Below, one piece after another: positions 49,714-53,717 of a DNA stretch of 53,717 bases; position 1 is the first letter of the stretch, and each line of letters begins with the position of its first letter. The notes below the pieces were generated by a model. The model saw only the letters and a list, made by a program, of their open reading frames with translations, was not told the origin of the DNA and did no database searches. The position numbers and the translations under genes are program-made. This DNA is from Oxalobacteraceae bacterium (GTDB taxonomy: Bacteria; Pseudomonadota; Gammaproteobacteria; Burkholderiales; Burkholderiaceae_D), in the NCBI GenBank assembly GCA_003537575.1, contig DPRS01000038.1, forward strand, positions 59,821-113,537, in the 5' to 3' direction.

Positions 49714-50892
49714 CTAGCTCTTCAAGAGACACTTGTCGTGGTAAGCGTCCTGGTAGCTCTTGAACGGCGTGGCGATGGTTTTCAGGTTGAGCCTGCCCTT
49801 GCCATCCTTGACGACCTGCTGCACGTGCATGTCCTGGATCGGGAAATTGTTATTGTTGAACTTGAAGCTTCCCCGCACGGACTTGAATTCCGCCGCCTTG
49901 AGCGCGCTCATGAACGCTTTTTTATCGCTGACATTTCCTTTCACCTTGGCGATCGCAGAATCCAGCAGCAGTGCGGCATCATAGCTTTGCGCCGCATAGT
50001 TAGAGGGAATGCGGCCGTATTTCTTTTCGAATTCGGCGACAAAACTCTGGCTCTGCGGATTGGCGGAGTCCGGCGCCCAGAAGCCGCCGCTGACCAGGCC
50101 GAGCGCGCTGTCGCCTATCGAGGGTAGCGAAATGGCGTCGGCGACGAAGGTGGATAGCAGCGGCGTGGTCTTCATCAGCCCGGCTTGCGCGTATTGCTTG
50201 GCAAAGCTGATGCCGAGGCCGCCTGGGAAAAAGGCAAAGACGGCATCCGGCTTTGCCGCGGAAACCTGGGTCAGCTCAGCGGCGAAATCCAGCTGGTTCA
50301 GCTGAGTATAGATTTCATCGACCACCTCGTTTTTGTAATAGCGCTTGAAGCCGGATACGATATCCTTTCCGGCCTGATAGTTTGGCGCCAGGATCAATAC
50401 CCGCTTGTAGCCTTTTTCCGTCGCATATTTGCCGACCGCCTCGGCGGCCTGGTCGCCCTGCCAGGATGTGATGAACTGGTAAGGAGAGCACTGCTCCCCG
50501 GCGATCTGCGACGGGCCCGCATTGGAGCCGATGAGGAAAACTTCCTGGCTGGTGATGTACTTGTGCACCGCCATCATGACGTTGGAAAACGACATGCCGG
50601 TGATGATCGGCACCTTCTCGCGCTCCACCAGGCGCCTGGCGACCTGGTTGGCAATATCGGGCTTCAGCTGGCTGTCTTCCTTGATGATCTCGACCGGAAC
50701 GCCGCCCAGCTTGCCGCCGTTGCGTTCCACCAGCAGCATGAAGCCTTCGAGCTGCTCTTTCCCGACTGCAGCCTGGGCGCCGGACAGTTCACCAATGAAG
50801 CCGATCTTGAGTTTGTCCTGCGCGCGGGCGAAGGGAGCCAGGCCCAGCATCAGCAGCGCGGCCAGCGTTTTTTTTCGAATTGCAGATTTCAT
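49714..50892 (-). CDS. ABC transporter substrate-binding protein, LivK/aromatic-acid type
   Basis: A 392-residue periplasmic binding protein with an N-terminal signal peptide (KTLAALLMLGLAPFARA, cleavage ~24). The mature part starts KLKIGFIGELSGAQAAVGKEQLEG, the Peripla_BP_6 pattern. RBS GAGGAG precedes the ATG. It sits between a Rieske oxygenase and its reductase without permease or ATPase genes beside it. The LivF fragment at the right edge of the window suggests that the rest of the importer lies further right. The ligand is probably the aromatic substrate of the oxygenase (inference). Confidence 0.9.
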   Translation of the reverse strand: MKSAIRKKTLAALLMLGLAPFARAQDKLKIGFIGELSGAQAAVGKEQLEGFMLLVERNGGKLGGVPVEIIKEDSQLKPDIANQVARRLVEREKVPIITGMSFSNVMMAVHKYITSQEVFLIGSNAGPSQIAGEQCSPYQFITSWQGDQAAEAVGKYATEKGYKRVLILAPNYQAGKDIVSGFKRYYKNEVVDEIYTQLNQLDFAAELTQVSAAKPDAVFAFFPGGLGISFAKQYAQAGLMKTTPLLSTFVADAISLPSIGDSALGLVSGGFWAPDSANPQSQSFVAEFEKKYGRIPSNYAAQSYDAALLLDSAIAKVKGNVSDKKAFMSALKAAEFKSVRGSFKFNNNNFPIQDMHVQQVVKDGKGRLNLKTIATPFKSYQDAYHDKCLLKS

Positions 50893-50957
50893 GCGTGTCT
50901 CCTCGGTTTATCGTTTGATTCAGATTGCTTTCGCAGGCGCTTCTGCGCCTGTTCTTT

Positions 50958-51986
50958 TTATGCCTGGTCCTCCTTGAGCAGGCGTTCCAGGGCGCGCCGC
51001 ATCTTTACCGGGCCGGCGTCGATGGTCAGCAGCACGGGTTTCATGTCCCAGAAGTTGGCATTGCCGAGCGCGGCCTGTTGCGCATTGAGGATCGGCGTAT
51101 CCTGTTCGAGGAAGGCATAGCGGCGCATCTCGGCGAATTTGGCGGATTCCTCCGACGTCAGCCTGGTGCCGGACGGCATCGCCGCGGCAAAATGATAGTG
51201 CGTCGTCGTGGCGGTTTCCGGCGTCAGGATATGAATGCCGTAATACCAGCCATGGTCTGCGCGTGCGCCTCCGGGCGCCTGCACGCCGGAATCCAGCCGG
51301 AAGCAGCTGGGCGGAATCCATTCCATGTTGGTCCACATGTCGACCGGCTTGCCGTCGCGCCTGAAGAGCATGTCGAATATGCCGGGCACGCTGATATTGG
51401 GCATCCAGCGGTTGCAGTGAATCGAATTGCCGACTTCCTTGACGACCTGGTCGGCGCCGACCTGCTCGGGGCTGCCCAGCAGGCCGTCGTGAAGATAAGT
51501 GATGTGGCTCAGGTCGAGCAGGTTCTCGGCCATGAGCTCATAGTTCGACTTGATGTGGATATAGCCGCCCGTGCTGGTCAGATAGCCGGACTCCTTGTCG
51601 AGAGCGCTGTAGTCAGGTATCAGGCTGACATCATGCTCGCGCTCGCCCATCCAGATCCAGATCATGCCGTGCTTTTCGGCCACCGGATACGAGCGCACCT
51701 TTGCGGCAGCCGGGATCTTGCCGTCGCCGTGCGGATTCTTCACGCACTTGCCGGAGCAATCGAACTGCAAGCCGTGGTAGGCGCATTCGACTGCATCATT
51801 CTTGATTTTACCAAGGCTCAATGGAATGAAGCGGTGGGGGCAACGGTCCTGCAGCGCCGCGACGTCGCCATTCTTTTTGCGGTAAAACACCACCGGCTCA
51901 TCCAGCAGGCGGCGCGGGAACATGGCGTCGGCCGTGACCTGGCTGCTCCAGCACGCGACATACCAGGCGTTTCGGATAAAGGACAT
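50958..51986 (-). CDS. Rieske non-heme iron oxygenase, VanA-type
   Basis: Oxygenase component of a two-protein aromatic demethylase or hydroxylase, 342 residues. ATG 51986 (MSFIRNAWYVACWSSQVTAD, RBS GGAG) is chosen; the open frame goes further upstream without support. The Rieske cluster ligands are CPHRFIPLS and CAYHGLQFD. The mononuclear iron motif is ENLLDLSHITYLH (D-x2-H-x4-H, ~163). This fits vanillate/dicamba-type O-demethylases. Substrate unknown. A candidate operator for the divergent TetR regulator overlaps its promoter. Confidence 0.92.
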   Translation of the reverse strand: MSFIRNAWYVACWSSQVTADAMFPRRLLDEPVVFYRKKNGDVAALQDRCPHRFIPLSLGKIKNDAVECAYHGLQFDCSGKCVKNPHGDGKIPAAAKVRSYPVAEKHGMIWIWMGEREHDVSLIPDYSALDKESGYLTSTGGYIHIKSNYELMAENLLDLSHITYLHDGLLGSPEQVGADQVVKEVGNSIHCNRWMPNISVPGIFDMLFRRDGKPVDMWTNMEWIPPSCFRLDSGVQAPGGARADHGWYYGIHILTPETATTTHYHFAAAMPSGTRLTSEESAKFAEMRRYAFLEQDTPILNAQQAALGNANFWDMKPVLLTIDAGPVKMRRALERLLKEDQA

Positions 51987-52013
51987 GAAAGGTCTCCTCG
52001 TTGAAATGGATTT

Positions 52014-52051
52014 TGTGAGAATGATTTTACACTCACACACAAACAGAGCAA
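52014..52051 (-). promoter_or_regulatory. Rieske operon promoter with overlapping inverted repeat (candidate TetR operator)
   Basis: On the minus strand TTGCTC (52046-52051), a 16-base spacer and TAAAAT (52024-52029) form a promoter. TGTGAG (52014-52019) and CTCACA (52032-52037) form an inverted repeat of 24 bases in total that straddles the -10 box, the position expected for repression. Confidence 0.55.
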
Positions 52052-52132
52052 GCGGTTTGTAAATTATTTTTATGCCGGGCGCCGCGGCGTTACAATAATT
52101 GCCAATAGAGGTAGAGATGAATTTCCAACACA

Positions 52133-52870
52133 ATGAAAAAAATGAAGAAGGCGCAACACACTGCCGTCGCGAAAACCAGGTCCGGGGCCGCTGCGGCGGA
52201 CGATGCCCAGGCCGCTAGCGAACTCGCCAGCCAACCCGCTTCCAAAAAGCCAAGGAGAACCCAGGAAGACCGCAGCCGGGAGGCGCGGGGAAAGATACTT
52301 GCCGCAACCATCGATGTCCTGATGCAGCGCGGCTATGGCGGGCTGACGACCAAGGAAGTAGCGAAACATGCCGGCATCTCGAACGGCGCCCTGATGCACC
52401 ATTATGCAACCAAGGCGGAACTGGTGGTGGCCGCCACTGCGGAGGTGTACGAAGAATGGAGCAGAAGGGGGCAACGTATCGCTAAAAGCGCGAAAGCCAT
52501 GGAGAGCCCGGTGGAAGGGTTTATCGACGTATGCCTGAGCGTCTATTTCGACTGGCCTTTCATCACCGCGCTGGAGGTCATCATGGTGGCGCGCACCGAT
52601 GAGGAGTTAATGGCCAAGGTTCTGCCGGTGATGGAGCAGTACCGCGCGACGACCAACCAGCTTTGGCTGCAGGTATTCAGGAAGGCCGGCATGAGCGCGG
52701 CGGAAGCCAAGAGCGTTCTCAACCTGACCCTGAACATCGTGCGCGGCATGGCGGTGAACCGCTTGTGGCAGAAGGACGAGAAGAGCTACCGGCTCTACTT
52801 GAAAGACTGGATCAAGATAGTGCAAGGGCAATTTCCCTCTTTAGCCGTGCATCACAGCCCCGGCCAGTAG
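52133..52870 (+). CDS. TetR/AcrR family transcriptional regulator
   Basis: A 245-residue regulator. After a Lys/Ala-rich N-terminal extension of ~50 residues comes the helix-turn-helix (GYGGLTTKEVAKHAGISNGALMHHYATKAEL, in pieces, ~62-95). The C-terminal ligand domain is all-helical. It is divergent from the Rieske oxygenase gene and probably represses it. The best Shine-Dalgarno (GAGGTAGAG) actually precedes an overlapping out-of-frame ATG at 52117, so translation of this gene may start internally or be coupled. Confidence 0.88.
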   Translation: MKKMKKAQHTAVAKTRSGAAAADDAQAASELASQPASKKPRRTQEDRSREARGKILAATIDVLMQRGYGGLTTKEVAKHAGISNGALMHHYATKAELVVAATAEVYEEWSRRGQRIAKSAKAMESPVEGFIDVCLSVYFDWPFITALEVIMVARTDEELMAKVLPVMEQYRATTNQLWLQVFRKAGMSAAEAKSVLNLTLNIVRGMAVNRLWQKDEKSYRLYLKDWIKIVQGQFPSLAVHHSPGQ

Positions 52871-52939
52871 CCGCCGCCCCATTGATCATCGATCAGGACA
52901 AGAAGCGGCTGCGCGGCATGCGCAACCGCTTTTCCGCTC

Positions 52940-53608
52940 TTATTCGCTATCGGGCTGACGCGCCGGGTGCGCTGCCGCAAATGCCGGCAATGCCTGGCAT
53001 GCGCGGTCGATCGCCGCCAGCGTCGGATAGGCCGCCAGGTCGATGTTGAAGCGCTGGGCATTGAACAGCTGCGGCACCAGGCAGCAGTCGGCAATGGTCG
53101 GCGTGTCGCCGAAGCAGAATGCGCCGCGCCGGACCGAGTGCGCCAGCTCGGTCTCCAAGCCCTGCAAGCCCAGCCTGAGCCAGTGCTGGATCCAGCCATT
53201 CTTTGCATCGTCACTGATGCCGAGCGTGCCGCTCAAATACTTCAGCACACGCAGGTTGTTCAGGGGATGGATTTCGCAGGCAATCGCCAGCGCCAGCTGG
53301 CGCACGTAGCCGCGCTCTTCCGGCGTGGCCGGCAACAAGGGCGCCTGCGGATATTTCTCTTCCAGGTATTCCAGAATCGCCAGCGATTGCGACAGCTGTA
53401 CGCCGGGCTCGGCGAGCACCGGCACCAGGCCATGCGGGTTCAGGGCCTTGAACTCCGAGGAAAACTGTTCGCCGCCATTGCGGTTCAGGTGCACCGGCAC
53501 GTAACGGTAATCCAGTCCCTTGAGGTTCAGGGCAATGCGCACGCGGTACGACGCCGAGCTGCGGAAATAGTTATGCAGCACGCGTTCTTCGTTGGTTGCT
53601 GTAGACAC
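52940..53608 (-). CDS. maiA: Maleylacetoacetate isomerase (zeta-class glutathione transferase)
   Basis: A 222-residue GST-fold enzyme. The zeta-class signature SSASYRVRIALNLKG (~14-28) contains the catalytic Ser pair, followed by NPHGLVPVL and LSQSLAILEYLEEKYP in the thioredoxin-like domain; ACEIHPLNNLRVL (~111) is typical of MaiA. It acts in homogentisate or gentisate breakdown. Start is a GTG at 53608, one base after the stop of the upstream ATPase gene (TAAGTG), so translation is coupled. Confidence 0.92.
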   Translation of the reverse strand: MSTATNEERVLHNYFRSSASYRVRIALNLKGLDYRYVPVHLNRNGGEQFSSEFKALNPHGLVPVLAEPGVQLSQSLAILEYLEEKYPQAPLLPATPEERGYVRQLALAIACEIHPLNNLRVLKYLSGTLGISDDAKNGWIQHWLRLGLQGLETELAHSVRRGAFCFGDTPTIADCCLVPQLFNAQRFNIDLAAYPTLAAIDRACQALPAFAAAHPARQPDSE

Positions 53609-53717
53609 TTACACTCCCAGATATTGTTCGATCACGCGGGGTTCCTTTTGCAACGCGTCGGAACTGCCTTGCCACACTACCCGCCCCTTCTCCAGCACGT
53701 AATGCCGGTCCGTAAAA
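53609..53717 (-). CDS. LivF-type ABC ATPase, C-terminal fragment (cut by the window edge)
   Basis: Only the last ~35 codons are visible, ending DRHYVLEKGRVVWQGS ... VIEQYLGV and TAA at 53609-53611. This is the typical C-terminus of branched-chain-type ABC ATPases (LivF). It is directly upstream of maiA on the same strand. It probably belongs to the importer that uses the binding protein at 49714-50892. Confidence 0.82.
   Translation of the reverse strand, partial: FTDRHYVLEKGRVVWQGSSDALQKEPRVIEQYLGV

Noticed and set aside
1..53717. CRISPR arrays, transposases, toxin-antitoxin or phage defence systems
   Set aside because: None were found; all longer gene-free stretches were read and hold promoters, RNA structures or short repeats only.

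Overview
The window is chromosomal DNA of a GC-rich betaproteobacterium. The best fit is Burkholderiales and probably Oxalobacteraceae (Herbaspirillum/Collimonas-like). This rests on the rpsU-yqeY-dnaG-rpoD operon, a histone-like Lys/Ala-rich tail on RpoD, the YbiB/NasA/NirBD nitrate assimilation cluster and the overall protein style. It is inference from gene content; no phylogenetic marker was compared. No phage, insertion sequence, CRISPR array or plasmid functions were seen.

Layout. (1) 1-4689, minus strand: the macromolecular synthesis operon rpsU-yqeY-dnaG-rpoD (rpoD is cut by the window edge), with an attenuator-like hairpin after rpsU and an internal promoter before rpoD. (2) 4824-6020: a BaiN/YhiN-type flavoprotein. 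(3) 6181-21541: a complete nitrate assimilation block. The minus-strand arm is nirB-nirD-nasA-ybiB-cobA. The plus-strand arm is a NarK-type transporter, a PP2C phosphatase/Ser-Thr kinase fusion, a NIT-ANTAR antiterminator (NasR type) and a nitrate ABC importer. The two arms diverge from a shared intergenic region with two back-to-back sigma-54 promoters and two 7-4-7 dyads that resemble NtrC sites. The ABC operon has its own sigma-54 promoter, then a leader with two hairpins carrying identical AACGGC hexaloops. The second hairpin is mutually exclusive with an intrinsic terminator, as expected of an ANTAR-controlled attenuator. The sequence therefore predicts two controls: nitrogen limitation at initiation and nitrate at elongation. 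(4) 21648-30423: housekeeping genes (tsaD, Na+/H+ antiporter-like, plsY, ybaK, an EEP nuclease/phosphatase, xerD, ogt, uspA, a TerC-family protein, an AEC transporter). A structured RNA gene of about 200 nt, possibly 6S RNA, lies at 27761-27999.

(5) 30434-39466, minus strand: one tightly packed nine-gene operon. It encodes a branched-chain-type ABC importer (binding protein, two permeases, two ATPases), a thiolase, an acyl-CoA ligase, a GntR/FCD regulator and a 3-hydroxyisobutyrate dehydrogenase-like enzyme. It looks like uptake, CoA activation and thiolytic breakdown of an unidentified carboxylic acid. (6) 39890-48560: queG, tsaE, amiC, a chemotaxis receptor, a DedA protein, mutL, miaA and an elongator tRNA-Met. 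(7) 48656-53717: an aromatic-catabolism segment with a VanB-type reductase, a substrate-binding protein, a VanA-type Rieske oxygenase, a divergent TetR regulator, a maleylacetoacetate isomerase-like protein and the C-terminus of a LivF ATPase cut by the window edge.

The strongest candidates for a second look are the ANTAR leader of the nitrate ABC operon and its sigma-54 layer, the kinase/phosphatase fusion embedded in that regulon, the 6S-like RNA gene, and the long inverted repeat behind cobA.
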